Below, in pieces: positions 53,071 to 61,839 of a DNA stretch of 64,000 nt. Every line of letters starts with the position of its first letter. Position 1 is the first letter of the stretch. This DNA comes from Flavobacterium sp. 9AF. Lineage in GTDB: Bacteria; Bacteroidota; Bacteroidia; Flavobacteriales; Flavobacteriaceae. Where the stretch lies: positions 699,239 to 763,238 of the forward strand of contig NZ_LR733556.1 in assembly GCF_902506265.1 (NCBI RefSeq), in the 5' to 3' direction. The notes beneath the pieces were generated by a model, which had not been told where the DNA came from, searched no databases, and was given only the letters and a program-made list of their open reading frames with translations. The position numbers and the translations under genes were made by a program.

Positions 53071-54537
53071 ATGAAAAAAATATATACGCTACTTTACTTT
53101 TTTATATTCACATGCTTTTTGAATGCGCAAATAATTGTAATCGATCCAGGTCATGGATACGGAACAAGTACTAGCGATAATCCAGATGGAAGAACAGCAA
53201 CTGAAATTGAAACTGCTTTGGCTGTAGGCCTAAAAACTAGAACGCTTATTCAAAATAATTGCTCAGCACTTACTGTATACATGACACGTACAACTAATGT
53301 TAATGGTTGGACATCTGTAACTCAAAGAGCACAAATGGCTAACAATTGGAATGCAGACCGTCTTTTAAGTGTGCATTGCAATGCTGGAGGTGGAACAGGT
53401 ACAGAAACTTTTTATTGCACTTATGATGATACAAATACTACTCCAGATATAAACTTTTCTAAAAAGATACAAGCAGACATGGTTACCAATGGTTCCTTTA
53501 ACAATAGACGATGTGTAGAAGATAATTCCTTCTTGTCTTATCATTTAGGCGTTTTGAGATACTCATCGGCAACTGGTTGTCTAAACGAAATTGGCTTTGT
53601 TGATAATACTACTGATGCTACAAAATTAAATAGTAATACTTGGCGAGATAAATTTGCTTTATCTTACTTTAATTCCTTAAAATCAGATTTAAATATTTCT
53701 TGTACGACTACTCCTTCGCCAGGTAACTTTACATTAACAGCTACTCCTGAATGTGTAAACAATTCTAGTCGAATTAATTTAACTTGGACTACTTCTGCTT
53801 ATGCTAGTTCTTATGATATTTATAGAAACGGTTCTTTATACGCTAGTGATATTACAGGCACATCCTTTTTGAATACTTATGTAACAAATGGAACCACATA
53901 TACCTATTATATTAAAGCTAAAAATAGTACTGGCTCTACAAATAATTCTAATGGAACTTTAACTCGTACAGCTTCCTGCGCTCCAAGTTCTTTTACCTTA
54001 ACTACTGCTGCAACATGTAGTGGTGGTGCTAGTGCTATCAATTTAACTTGGACTACTTCTTCCAATGCAACTTCTTATGATATTTACAGAAACGGAAACT
54101 TATACGCAAGCGATGTTACAGGTAATTCTTTCTTAAATACCTATTTAATTAATGCTGGCTCAACATATACCTATTATATGAAAGCTAAAAATAGTTCAGG
54201 AACATTAAATAATTCAAATGGCACTAAATCTGTGACAGCAATAAGTTGTAGTAGAACAAATAATGAGTTAAATGATTTAGTAAAAACAAATGAGATTAGT
54301 ATTTACCCTAATCCTGCAATCGATGAGATTATTCTTGAAATCAATAATTTATTTAACAAAGAAGTCTATGTTAAAATATTTGATATTACTGGAAAGCAAT
54401 TAAAATATTATGAAATTACTTCTAAAGAAGAAATGTTCAAACATGCATTCAACATTACTGAACTAAATAGCGGTGTTTATTTTATGAATATAAGCATTAA
54501 TAATGAAGAGGTTACAAAAAAATTCATTAAAAACTAA
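53071..54537 (+). CDS. N-acetylmuramoyl-L-alanine amidase with FN3 repeats and T9SS sorting domain
   Basis: This 488-residue protein starts with a signal peptide (MKKIYTLLYFFIFTCFLNAQ). The amidase_3 domain (about 21-215) shows IDPGHGYG (metal His28), LLSVHCNAGG (second His) and CLNEIGFVDN (catalytic Glu). Two near-identical fibronectin-like repeats follow (about 228-315 and 320-410), each with INLTWTTS and SYDIYRNG.LYASD. The end is a type IX sorting domain (ISIYPNPAIDE, SGVYFMNIS, KKFIKN). It should cut the peptide from peptidoglycan after export to the surface. Starts upstream of 53071 lack the signal peptide. Confidence 0.92.
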   Translation: MKKIYTLLYFFIFTCFLNAQIIVIDPGHGYGTSTSDNPDGRTATEIETALAVGLKTRTLIQNNCSALTVYMTRTTNVNGWTSVTQRAQMANNWNADRLLSVHCNAGGGTGTETFYCTYDDTNTTPDINFSKKIQADMVTNGSFNNRRCVEDNSFLSYHLGVLRYSSATGCLNEIGFVDNTTDATKLNSNTWRDKFALSYFNSLKSDLNISCTTTPSPGNFTLTATPECVNNSSRINLTWTTSAYASSYDIYRNGSLYASDITGTSFLNTYVTNGTTYTYYIKAKNSTGSTNNSNGTLTRTASCAPSSFTLTTAATCSGGASAINLTWTTSSNATSYDIYRNGNLYASDVTGNSFLNTYLINAGSTYTYYMKAKNSSGTLNNSNGTKSVTAISCSRTNNELNDLVKTNEISIYPNPAIDEIILEINNLFNKEVYVKIFDITGKQLKYYEITSKEEMFKHAFNITELNSGVYFMNISINNEEVTKKFIKN

Positions 54538-54540
54538 AAT

Positions 54541-54560
54541 GTAAGAAAATAAGTTCTTAC
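54541..54560. terminator. Short hairpin between convergent genes
   Basis: GTAAGAA and TTCTTAC form a perfect 7-bp stem with a 6-nt loop right at the convergent ends of the amidase and lactonase genes. It lacks a good T-tract, so it is a weak candidate. Confidence 0.45.
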
Positions 54561-55717
54561 AGCTTATAGAAATAAACAGGTTTGTTAATTACAACTCTTT
54601 CAGAAGTTTGTGTTAATAAGCCTGTTTTTTTATCTCTTTTATAAAGAATAATACTATTTGATTCTTGATTAGCTACCAATACAAAATTCTCTTCATTTGT
54701 AAGTATAAAATTTCTAGGTTTTAAATCTGTAGCAATCGATTGAATTTTCTCTAATTTATTACCATAATTTGTTTTAAATACAACCAATTGATTGTCTTCT
54801 CCCCTAACAGAAACGTATAAAAATTGACTATTTTTACTTATTCTTAATTCTGCTGCCGAACCCAATTTTGTCTTTTTACCAGTTAATGAGACTACTTCTT
54901 TTAATTGCAAACTATTGCTTTTAAAATCAAAAACACCTACTTCATTAGTTAATTCAAAAACTACATATACTTTATCTCCTTTTTCATTAAAAACCATGTG
55001 TCTAGGTCCAGAACCAAGAGGCATTTTAATAGATACTGTTTTTTCAGGAAGTAACACAAATTCATTATCTTTTTCAATAAATGGAATAATATCAATGGTA
55101 TCATTACCTAAATCAGCTACAAATAGTTTATTTTCTGTAGGATGAAAAACAACACAATGTACATGTGCTTTTTCTTGCCTCTGTTTTGTTATACTATTTC
55201 CCTCATGCTGAATTACTTGAGGATAATTTTTAATTTCTCCAGTTGGTGCAATAGGAAAAACCGTTAAATTACCACCAGAGTAATTCCCTACAATTAAAGC
55301 ATTTTCGTTAGGACTAAAAGCTAGTGTACAAGGGTCATTCCCTAAGGTTGAAACAGTAGTCAACTCTTTAAAAATTCTTTTTTCTTTATCATAGGAAAAA
55401 GTTTGTAACAGCCCTCCTTCTTCACCCTGAATTTCACCTACAGCCGCAATTATGGTTTTGGATTTATTCGTTGCAACAAATGACGGATTGGGTATACTAT
55501 CCAAAACGACTTGTGTTTTTAATTCTTGAGTAACCGGATTAAAAGAAAGCAGATTAATCCCTTGTGATAAAGAATCTGTATAGGTACCAATCAAATAATT
55601 CTCAGAAACAATAGTTATATCCTTACTACTACTTTTTTCATCTCGTTTCTTCTCTTTTTGACAAGATATGCCAAGGTATAAAACAAAAAACAAAAAACTT
55701 ACAACTCTTTTTGTCAT
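54557..55717 (-). CDS. Lactonase family seven-bladed propeller lipoprotein
   Basis: This 386-residue protein of the Lactonase (PF10282-type, 6-phosphogluconolactonase Pgl-like) family has YLIGTYTDSLSQGINLLSF (41-59), NPSFVATN, GNYSGGNLTVFPI, HVHCVVFHPTENKLFVADLGND and GPRHMVFNEKGDKVYVV, the typical blade sequences. The N-terminus MTKRVVSFLFFVLYLGISC has a lipobox (C19), so it is a lipoprotein. Its exported location makes cytosolic phosphogluconolactone unlikely as a substrate. Its start overlaps the bacilliredoxin-like gene by 4 bp. Confidence 0.9.
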   Translation of the reverse strand: MTKRVVSFLFFVLYLGISCQKEKKRDEKSSSKDITIVSENYLIGTYTDSLSQGINLLSFNPVTQELKTQVVLDSIPNPSFVATNKSKTIIAAVGEIQGEEGGLLQTFSYDKEKRIFKELTTVSTLGNDPCTLAFSPNENALIVGNYSGGNLTVFPIAPTGEIKNYPQVIQHEGNSITKQRQEKAHVHCVVFHPTENKLFVADLGNDTIDIIPFIEKDNEFVLLPEKTVSIKMPLGSGPRHMVFNEKGDKVYVVFELTNEVGVFDFKSNSLQLKEVVSLTGKKTKLGSAAELRISKNSQFLYVSVRGEDNQLVVFKTNYGNKLEKIQSIATDLKPRNFILTNEENFVLVANQESNSIILYKRDKKTGLLTQTSERVVINKPVYFYKL

Positions 55718-56112
55718 CCTATAAATTGTTTTAATTCAGTTACATCAATTGCATCATGTGAAGCATTATAAATAGCTTTTCCATTTCGTATAATCAAAAT
55801 CTGAGGAGATTGATGCATAACAGCGTAACGACTCGCTAATTCGTTAGATATCTCCCTGTAATTTAACAAATCTAAAAGATACCAATGCATTTCACTATCC
55901 GAAAAATTATAGGCTTCATCAAATCGTTTTAAAACAAACCTACTAATACTACATCTCGTGCTGTGTTTAAATATAACTATTGGTTTTTCAAAAGAAATAG
56001 TGTTAATTTCTTCTAATTGATCTTCATTTGTTAAAGAATTATACTTAGGCTCAATATTCGATTCTTTATCTTCTTGGTCAGATGAACCAAAAATTTTATT
56101 CAAAAAGCTCAT
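55714..56112 (-). CDS. Bacilliredoxin-like thioredoxin-fold protein (YtxJ family)
   Basis: This 132-residue cytoplasmic thioredoxin-fold protein has the family site IFKHSTRCSISRF with a single redox cysteine (no second Cys in a CxxC), matching monothiol bacilliredoxins of the YtxJ/BrxC type that remove bacillithiol from proteins. It also has HQSPQILIIRNGKAIYNASHD. Bacteroidota make bacillithiol, so this role is plausible. The start at 56112 is chosen over 56172 because the earlier frame runs through the promoter. It is the first gene of a two-gene unit. Confidence 0.85.
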   Translation of the reverse strand: MSFLNKIFGSSDQEDKESNIEPKYNSLTNEDQLEEINTISFEKPIVIFKHSTRCSISRFVLKRFDEAYNFSDSEMHWYLLDLLNYREISNELASRYAVMHQSPQILIIRNGKAIYNASHDAIDVTELKQFIG

Positions 56113-56126
56113 TTTATTATTTTTTA

Positions 56127-56134
56127 CAAAGTTA
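56127..56134 (-). promoter_or_regulatory. -7 promoter element of the bacilliredoxin-like gene
   Basis: TAACTTTG on the minus strand fits TAnnTTTG, 15 bp upstream of the ATG at 56112. Confidence 0.55.
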
Positions 56135-56181
56135 CATAAAGTATTCTTTTCATTATGAATTAAAAATAACAAACAAAAAAC

Positions 56182-57102
56182 TTATTTATCTAAAACTATT
56201 TGTTGTTGTTTTAAAATAGTAGCATCGATTTCTAAATGATGTTTTTTAAGAAACTTTATCAAACGATTCATTCTTTCATTATTATTAAATTTTAAATTCC
56301 ATGAAAGTTTAGTTAAACATACAGAACATAAAGCATTTGGTCGAGAATCACCTTCAACTAAATTATTAACCCCATTCATTAAACATAAAGCATGAGTACA
56401 ATGTGCCATGGAAAACATATGACTAATTTCATGGGTTGATGTTTTTATAATCCTTCTCAAACAGACTGTATAATTTGACTCATCTAAATCTTCATTTGAA
56501 TACCTAAAAATTGATGACACTCCTGTTCTTTTAGCATAACTTGCTAAACCAAAAACATAATTCCATTTGGGATCAGGATATAAATCTTGAGCGGTTAATC
56601 CCATAATAACAACGGCATCTTTAGGCATTCTTGAAGGTAGAAGCGTATGAATAATATAACTCGCATCTAATTGATGATTTCCATAATGCAACCTTTGTCT
56701 ATCTTTTGGTATTATTACCTCATCTATTGGTTTGAGTTGAACCGTTTCCAGTCCAAAAAATAATTGAATGTATTCCGTATTCCAATCCATAATTTTCTTT
56801 TCCCAAGGAGAAAATTCACCTATGGGTTGAATATAAATCTTATTCTTTTCATTCGAAGGTTTAATAATCATTCTCTGAGCACAATATTGTTTGAATGTCT
56901 GCCCTTTCTCTTTATGTGTATATAACCAATCGCCTGGTTTTGGTTTAGGCAATTTATAATCTAAAGAGTTTAATTCTTTATTATCAATTAATTGTATTAT
57001 ACTTTTATCTAAACTTGTTGAATAACTATATGTTATCTCTTTATTTTTATCATTACACGATAACAAACAAATAAAAAATAAAATTAGAATGTATCTACAC
57101 AT
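56182..57102 (-). CDS. Archaemetzincin-like zinc metalloprotease, lipoprotein
   Basis: This 306-residue protein starts MCRYILILFFICLLSCND, with a lipobox cysteine. It carries the archaemetzincin site: HEISHMFSMAHC, four residues, CLM, then CSVC, which fits HExxHxx(G)xxHCxxxxCxM...CxxC except that Ser replaces the usual Gly. So zinc at the catalytic site and a second structural zinc are both expected. Most archaemetzincins are soluble; lipidation here puts it outside the cytoplasm. I use the ATG at 57102 because the lipoprotein signal starts there; an open frame to 57240 covers clpB regulatory sequence. Confidence 0.85.
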   Translation of the reverse strand: MCRYILILFFICLLSCNDKNKEITYSYSTSLDKSIIQLIDNKELNSLDYKLPKPKPGDWLYTHKEKGQTFKQYCAQRMIIKPSNEKNKIYIQPIGEFSPWEKKIMDWNTEYIQLFFGLETVQLKPIDEVIIPKDRQRLHYGNHQLDASYIIHTLLPSRMPKDAVVIMGLTAQDLYPDPKWNYVFGLASYAKRTGVSSIFRYSNEDLDESNYTVCLRRIIKTSTHEISHMFSMAHCTHALCLMNGVNNLVEGDSRPNALCSVCLTKLSWNLKFNNNERMNRLIKFLKKHHLEIDATILKQQQIVLDK

Positions 57103-57141
57103 AATTAAAATAGTATAAAAAAGACATTTTATCTTGTAATT

Positions 57142-57196
57142 TGTCATTTTGACTTGTTTTGTACATTTAAAAAGCAAAAACAATGTCATTTTGACA
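57142..57196. promoter_or_regulatory. Twin TGTCA-TTT-TGACA palindromes upstream of clpB
   Basis: A perfect 13-bp palindrome TGTCATTTTGACA lies at 57184-57196, and a copy with one mismatch (TGTCATTTTGACT) at 57142-57154. The copies are 42 bp apart, four helical turns, so they are on the same DNA face. They sit between clpB and the divergent metalloprotease gene and are a good candidate for a heat-shock operator. Confidence 0.7.
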
Positions 57197-57266
57197 CAAA
57201 AATAATATTGGAACACAAATTGACTAAAGCTATATAACAAGTTGAATTATAGAAAAACAAATAAAT

Positions 57267-59906
57267 ATGAATTTTAATAATTATACCATTAAATCTCAAG
57301 AAGCCATACAACAGGCGCAAGAAATTGCACAGCGTTTAAGCAATCAACAAATTGAGAACGAACACATTTTCAAAGGAATTCTTGAAGTTGATGAAAATGT
57401 AACTCCTTTTATTCTTAAGAAACTAAATATTAACGTTGAATTATTTAAAAAAGTATTAGACAATACCATTCAAAGTTTTGCTAAAGTTACTGGTGGGGAT
57501 ATAATGCTTTCTCGTGATGCAGGGAATACGTTGAGTGAAGCATCTATTATTGCCAAGAAAATGAATGACGAATTTGTGTCTATTGAACATTTAATTTTAG
57601 CCATTTTTAAATCTAAAAGCAAAGTTGCGCAAATTTTAAAAGATCAAGGCGTATCAGAAAAAGAGTTAGAAAGTGCTATTATCGAATTAAGAAAGGGTGA
57701 ACGAGTAACTTCTGCTTCAGCTGAAGAAACGTATAATGCGTTAAACAAGTACGCTAAAAATTTATGTGAATTGGCAAAAAATGGAAAATTAGACCCTGTC
57801 ATTGGTAGAGATGAAGAAATCAGACGTGTATTACAAATTTTAACACGTAGAACCAAAAATAATCCGATGCTGATTGGTGAACCTGGTGTTGGTAAAACGG
57901 CCATTGCAGAAGGTTTAGCCCATCGAATTGTGGATGGTGATGTACCCGAAAATTTGAAAGATAAAATTATCTATTCTTTAGACATGGGAGCTTTAATAGC
58001 TGGTGCAAAATATAAAGGTGAATTTGAAGAACGTTTAAAATCTGTTGTAAAAGAAGTTACTTCAGCGGAAGGAGATATCGTTCTTTTCATAGATGAAATT
58101 CATACTCTAGTAGGTGCTGGAGGTGGTGAAGGTGCTATGGATGCAGCTAACATTTTAAAACCTGCTTTAGCGCGTGGCGAATTAAGAGCTATTGGCGCAA
58201 CAACTCTAGATGAATATCAAAAATATTTCGAAAAAGACAAAGCTTTGGAACGTCGTTTTCAAAAAGTGAATGTGGATGAACCAGATACAGAAAGTGCCAT
58301 CTCAATTTTAAGAGGTATTAAAGAAAAATATGAAACACATCATAAAGTACGTATAAAAGATGATGCCATCATAGCAGCTGTAGAATTATCGCAACGTTAC
58401 ATTACGAATCGTTTCTTACCTGATAAAGCTATCGATTTAATGGATGAAGCTGCTTCTAAGTTACGAATGGAAATTAATTCTAAACCAGAAGAATTGGATG
58501 TTTTAGATCGTAAAATCATGCAATTAGAGATTGAAATAGAGGCGATTAAAAGAGAAATAGAATATTCCTCGAATACTTATGAAAAAAATAGTAATGTGAG
58601 ACAAAATGACGAAACTAAATTAAAAAGTTTAGGTTTAGAGTTAGCCAATTTAAAAGAAGATCGTAATGAAATTTTTGCCAAATGGAAATCCGAAAAAGAA
58701 GTAGTTGATACTATTCAAACTATTAAACAGGAAATTGAAGATTATAAAGTTGAAGCGGAAAAAGCAGAAAGAGAGGGTGATTATGGAAAAGTGGCTGAAA
58801 TTCGTTATGGAAAAATAAAAGATGCACAAGAAAAATTAGATAGTTATCAAGTTCAGTTAAAAGAAAATCAATCGGGAACTTCTTTAATAAAAGAAGAAGT
58901 AACTCATGAAGATATTGCAGAAGTCGTAGCAAAATGGACAGGAATTCCTGTAACAAAAATGCTACAAAGTGATAGAGAAAAATTGTTGCATTTAGAAGAC
59001 GAATTACACAAACGTGTCGTAGGTCAAGAAGAAGCTATTGAAGCTATCAGTGATGCAGTAAGAAGAAGTCGTGCTGGTTTACAAGACACAAAAAAACCTT
59101 TAGGTTCCTTCCTCTTTTTAGGAACAACGGGTGTAGGTAAAACCGAATTAGCTAAAGCTTTAGCTGAATATCTTTTTGATGATGATAACGCAATTACTCG
59201 TATCGACATGAGCGAATACCAAGAGCGTCACAGTGTGAGTCGCTTAGTAGGTGCACCTCCAGGATATGTTGGTTATGATGAAGGTGGACAATTAACAGAA
59301 GCGGTGAGAAGAAAACCCTACTCTGTAGTTCTATTAGATGAAATTGAAAAAGCACATCCCGATACTTTTAATATTTTATTACAAGTTTTAGATGAAGGTC
59401 GATTAACAGATAATAAAGGACGCTTGGCCGACTTTAAAAATACGATTATCATTATGACTTCAAATATGGGAAGCCATATTATACAAGAAAAGTTTGATAA
59501 TCTAAAAGGTAATATTGAAGCTGCTACTGAAGCTGCTAAAGTAGAGGTGTTAGGCTTATTAAAACAAACCGTTAGACCAGAATTTATTAATCGTATTGAT
59601 GAAATTGTAATGTTCACTCCTCTATCTGAAAACAACATTAAAGAAATTGTTAGTTTACAATTGAAGAGTTTAACAAAAATGTTAGCACATCAAAACATAA
59701 TAATGGATGCAACACCAGAAGCTATAGATTATTTGGCTATGAAAGGATATGATGCTGAATTTGGTGCGAGACCCGTAAAAAGAGTCATTCAAAGGGAAGT
59801 TTTAAATCAACTTTCGAAAGAAATTCTTTCAGGTAATGTAACTAGTGATAGTATGATTCTATTAGATAGTTTTGATGGAAAATTAGTTTTTAGAAATCAA
59901 AAGTAA
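57267..59906 (+). CDS. clpB: Chaperone disaggregase ClpB
   Basis: This AAA+ hexameric chaperone pulls apart aggregated proteins with DnaK. The 879-residue protein has a Clp N-terminal double-repeat domain (1-145), the first nucleotide-binding domain with Walker A GEPGVGKT (204-211) and [10 protein letters not shown], and a long coiled-coil middle domain (about 410-545). The second nucleotide-binding domain has Walker [10 protein letters not shown] (619-627), and [19 protein letters not shown] is the second Walker B. Length is a little above average owing to the middle domain. There is a palindrome pair upstream and a palindromic element right after the stop. Confidence 0.98.
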   Translation: MNFNNYTIKSQEAIQQAQEIAQRLSNQQIENEHIFKGILEVDENVTPFILKKLNINVELFKKVLDNTIQSFAKVTGGDIMLSRDAGNTLSEASIIAKKMNDEFVSIEHLILAIFKSKSKVAQILKDQGVSEKELESAIIELRKGERVTSASAEETYNALNKYAKNLCELAKNGKLDPVIGRDEEIRRVLQILTRRTKNNPMLIGEPGVGKTAIAEGLAHRIVDGDVPENLKDKIIYSLDMGALIAGAKYKGEFEERLKSVVKEVTSAEGDIVLFIDEIHTLVGAGGGEGAMDAANILKPALARGELRAIGATTLDEYQKYFEKDKALERRFQKVNVDEPDTESAISILRGIKEKYETHHKVRIKDDAIIAAVELSQRYITNRFLPDKAIDLMDEAASKLRMEINSKPEELDVLDRKIMQLEIEIEAIKREIEYSSNTYEKNSNVRQNDETKLKSLGLELANLKEDRNEIFAKWKSEKEVVDTIQTIKQEIEDYKVEAEKAEREGDYGKVAEIRYGKIKDAQEKLDSYQVQLKENQSGTSLIKEEVTHEDIAEVVAKWTGIPVTKMLQSDREKLLHLEDELHKRVVGQEEAIEAISDAVRRSRAGLQDTKKPLGSFLFLGTTGVGKTELAKALAEYLFDDDNAITRIDMSEYQERHSVSRLVGAPPGYVGYDEGGQLTEAVRRKPYSVVLLDEIEKAHPDTFNILLQVLDEGRLTDNKGRLADFKNTIIIMTSNMGSHIIQEKFDNLKGNIEAATEAAKVEVLGLLKQTVRPEFINRIDEIVMFTPLSENNIKEIVSLQLKSLTKMLAHQNIIMDATPEAIDYLAMKGYDAEFGARPVKRVIQREVLNQLSKEILSGNVTSDSMILLDSFDGKLVFRNQK

Positions 59907-59914
59907 AATAATTT

Positions 59915-60060
59915 GAAGAGGTTGTTCGAAAAGTATTAAAATTGTCTTTATTAAATAGAAGATTCTATGTTATGAATGTTTTTAGAATCTAATTTACATT
60001 CAATTAATATGGAAAAAAAATAAATTTGACAAAATTGATACTTTTTGGACAATCTCATTT
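59915..60060. repeat. Palindromic intergenic element, copy 2
   Basis: The 29-nt arms at 59918-59946 and 60028-60056 are inverted copies with six differences; four of these are G-U pairs when read as plus-strand RNA. An inner inverted repeat AGATTCTA/TAGAATCT sits at 59960-59967 and 59983-59990. It shares the TTGTCC-AAAAA ends and central AGATTCTA with the element after argH. It follows clpB by 9 bp. Confidence 0.8.
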
Positions 60061-60099
60061 TTCATATAATAGTTATAACAATTAACAATTTAATAAATT

Positions 60100-60107
60100 T
60101 AATTTTG
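60100..60107 (+). promoter_or_regulatory. -7 promoter element of the secreted-protein gene
   Basis: TAATTTTG fits TAnnTTTG and lies 57 bp upstream of the ATG at 60165. Confidence 0.4.
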
Positions 60108-60164
60108 TATTTATAAGACAAAACTCAAATAACTTTAACATACCAAATTTTAAAACAAATTATC

Positions 60165-60971
60165 ATGAAAAAAGTTATTTTTTATTCTTTAATGATCTGC
60201 CTTTTAGGCTATTTTCCAATTTCAGCTCAGTCTACAACCGAACAAAACTTAAGCTATGCTATCCAATCTACTGAAAACATTCAGGAGGAAGTATTTATAG
60301 CTAGAAATGCTGTTAGTCAATTAGTAAAAGAATTAGTAATTCTAAACAGTCCTAATATACCTCTATTTGAAAATAGAATGACCAACCATGTCAATTCTGT
60401 TTTAAACAATTCTGACGATGTACAATATTTTATTGGTTTAGCTCATAATTCTTCTTCAGTAACTTTTGATTCATCATCAGTTATATTAGATGCAAATGAG
60501 TTGGTAAATCAAAATGATATAATTATGTATTATGTTTCTGAAACGGTAACAGCTATTAATGCAAATAATACAAGTATCGCTCTTAATCATTTACAAGCTA
60601 TTTCTACAGTACTTACTACTCAAAATTCAATTGCTCAAAATATGATTTCAAATATTGAAATTATTCAAAGTAATACCATGAGTTTTAATGTTTGCATCAA
60701 ATTAGTTGATTATCAAGGAAACCCTACCACATACAATGCCGGTTTTTATGCTCTTAATACAGCAACGAATGAAGCATTTTATCCTGGAAGACCAGAAGAT
60801 CAAGATTATGGTTACGGAAATTGCTTTTATAATTTAGCTCCAGGTAATTATAATTTTGATTCTTACCAAGATTATTTTTGTGGCACTAGTTCAGAAAATG
60901 TTACACTTTCACAAAGTTTAGTTAACAGTAATGGAGTTATTGAAGTAACTCTAAGGGTTTGGTGCGAATAA
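60165..60971 (+). CDS. Secreted protein of unknown function
   Basis: This 268-residue protein has a signal peptide (MKKVIFYSLMICLLGYFPISAQ). Residues about 25-175 are helical and Ser/Asn-rich, and about 178-268 form a beta domain resembling a carboxypeptidase-regulatory-like or Cna-B-like module (SFNVCIKLVDYQGNPTTYN and LAPGNYNFDSY). Cysteines in this part may pair. There is no type IX sorting signal. I do not recognise the N-terminal family. It is a single gene ended by a very strong terminator. Confidence 0.8.
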   Translation: MKKVIFYSLMICLLGYFPISAQSTTEQNLSYAIQSTENIQEEVFIARNAVSQLVKELVILNSPNIPLFENRMTNHVNSVLNNSDDVQYFIGLAHNSSSVTFDSSSVILDANELVNQNDIIMYYVSETVTAINANNTSIALNHLQAISTVLTTQNSIAQNMISNIEIIQSNTMSFNVCIKLVDYQGNPTTYNAGFYALNTATNEAFYPGRPEDQDYGYGNCFYNLAPGNYNFDSYQDYFCGTSSENVTLSQSLVNSNGVIEVTLRVWCE

Positions 60972-60986
60972 TTTAGATATAAAGTA

Positions 60987-61030
60987 AAGAAAGAGCCGTG
61001 TCAAACTTAAGATTGACACGGCTCTTTCTT
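60987..61030. terminator. Bidirectional intrinsic terminator
   Basis: An 18-bp perfect stem (AAGAAAGAGCCGTGTCAA with its complement at 61013-61030) with an 8-nt loop lies between the convergent secreted-protein gene and the hibernation factor gene. Confidence 0.93.
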
Positions 61031-61044
61031 ATTTAAAAAATAAT

Positions 61045-61359
61045 TTAATGCTGATGCATTTTTTCTAAGGTGCTATTTAAAACTCTTTTCATTTTTACCA
61101 TAGCACCAGTAAAAGCTTTTTCAACTGTATCTCCATGTTCTGTAACTACAATTGGTTCTTTTTTAGCTATTCTTACTTCTAAAGAACATTTTTTATCATT
61201 TTTGCCTGATTTATCACTGTTTTCATCTTTAAAATGAACTTCTACTCTAGTAATTTTATCGTCTAAGTAAGCTAATTCTTCTTGAATTTCAGCAGAATAA
61301 TATGCCACTAATCTTTCATTGCCTTCAATGTTTTTGTCTGTGTTAATCTGGATTTGCAT
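61045..61359 (-). CDS. Ribosome hibernation-promoting factor / RaiA family protein
   Basis: This is a 104-residue short-form HPF/YfiA protein with the beta-alpha-beta-beta-beta-alpha fold: MQIQINTDKNIEGNERLVAYY, then DDKITRVEVHFKDENSDKSG, CSLEVRIAKKEPIVVTEHG and a final MVKMKRVLNSTLEK helix. It lacks the long C-terminal dimerisation domain, so it would protect or pair ribosomes as the short E. coli proteins do. It is a single gene. The reading frame further upstream (61308-61514) is not a separate gene. Confidence 0.92.
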   Translation of the reverse strand: MQIQINTDKNIEGNERLVAYYSAEIQEELAYLDDKITRVEVHFKDENSDKSGKNDKKCSLEVRIAKKEPIVVTEHGDTVEKAFTGAMVKMKRVLNSTLEKMHQH

Positions 61360-61839
61360 AGTAATTTGTATTTTAAATATTTATTTGCTTCATTAAAATT
61401 ATAACTACTATTTCGTATATCAAAGAAATTTAATATAAGTTTAGGAAAATATTGGTTAATCAAAATATAGTAAAATAGCAAGTTACTAACTATCAATATA
61501 TAAGAAAAAACCAATAAAACTAATTTCGCTTTAACTCTTAAACTATTAAATTTCTTATTATAACAATACTCATTTATTTATTAAAGAAAGAATTATTTCA
61601 GTTCAAAAAAAACATTTTTTTTGCTAAAATGCATCTAAATCGTATGTAAAAAACATTTGGTTCCCATTACATCTATTTTTATGAAACAATTAACTTAAAG
61701 TATTTTTTTTTTTTTGCAAAAATTTCAAAATGAAAATATTAGCTTATTTAAATGAAAAGAAAACAATATTTTAGTAAAATAATGTATAATATACTAAATT
61801 TTATTTATATTTAAAGTAACAAATATTCTAAATTAAACA
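61360..61839. other. 480-bp AT-rich intergenic region
   Basis: There is no supportable gene or RNA here. It lies between the divergent hibernation factor and HMA-AraC genes. It contains a run of 13 T at 61703-61715 and other A/T homopolymers. No TAnnTTTG element is clear. It may hold promoters for both genes. Confidence 0.7.

Noticed and set aside
57103..57240. N-terminal extension of the metalloprotease gene
   Set aside because: It covers the palindromes before clpB and would hide the lipoprotein signal that begins at 57102.
61308..61514. Open frame of 68 codons upstream of the hibernation factor gene
   Set aside because: It overlaps the hibernation factor start in another frame and lies in A/T-rich intergenic sequence with no domain or start signal.
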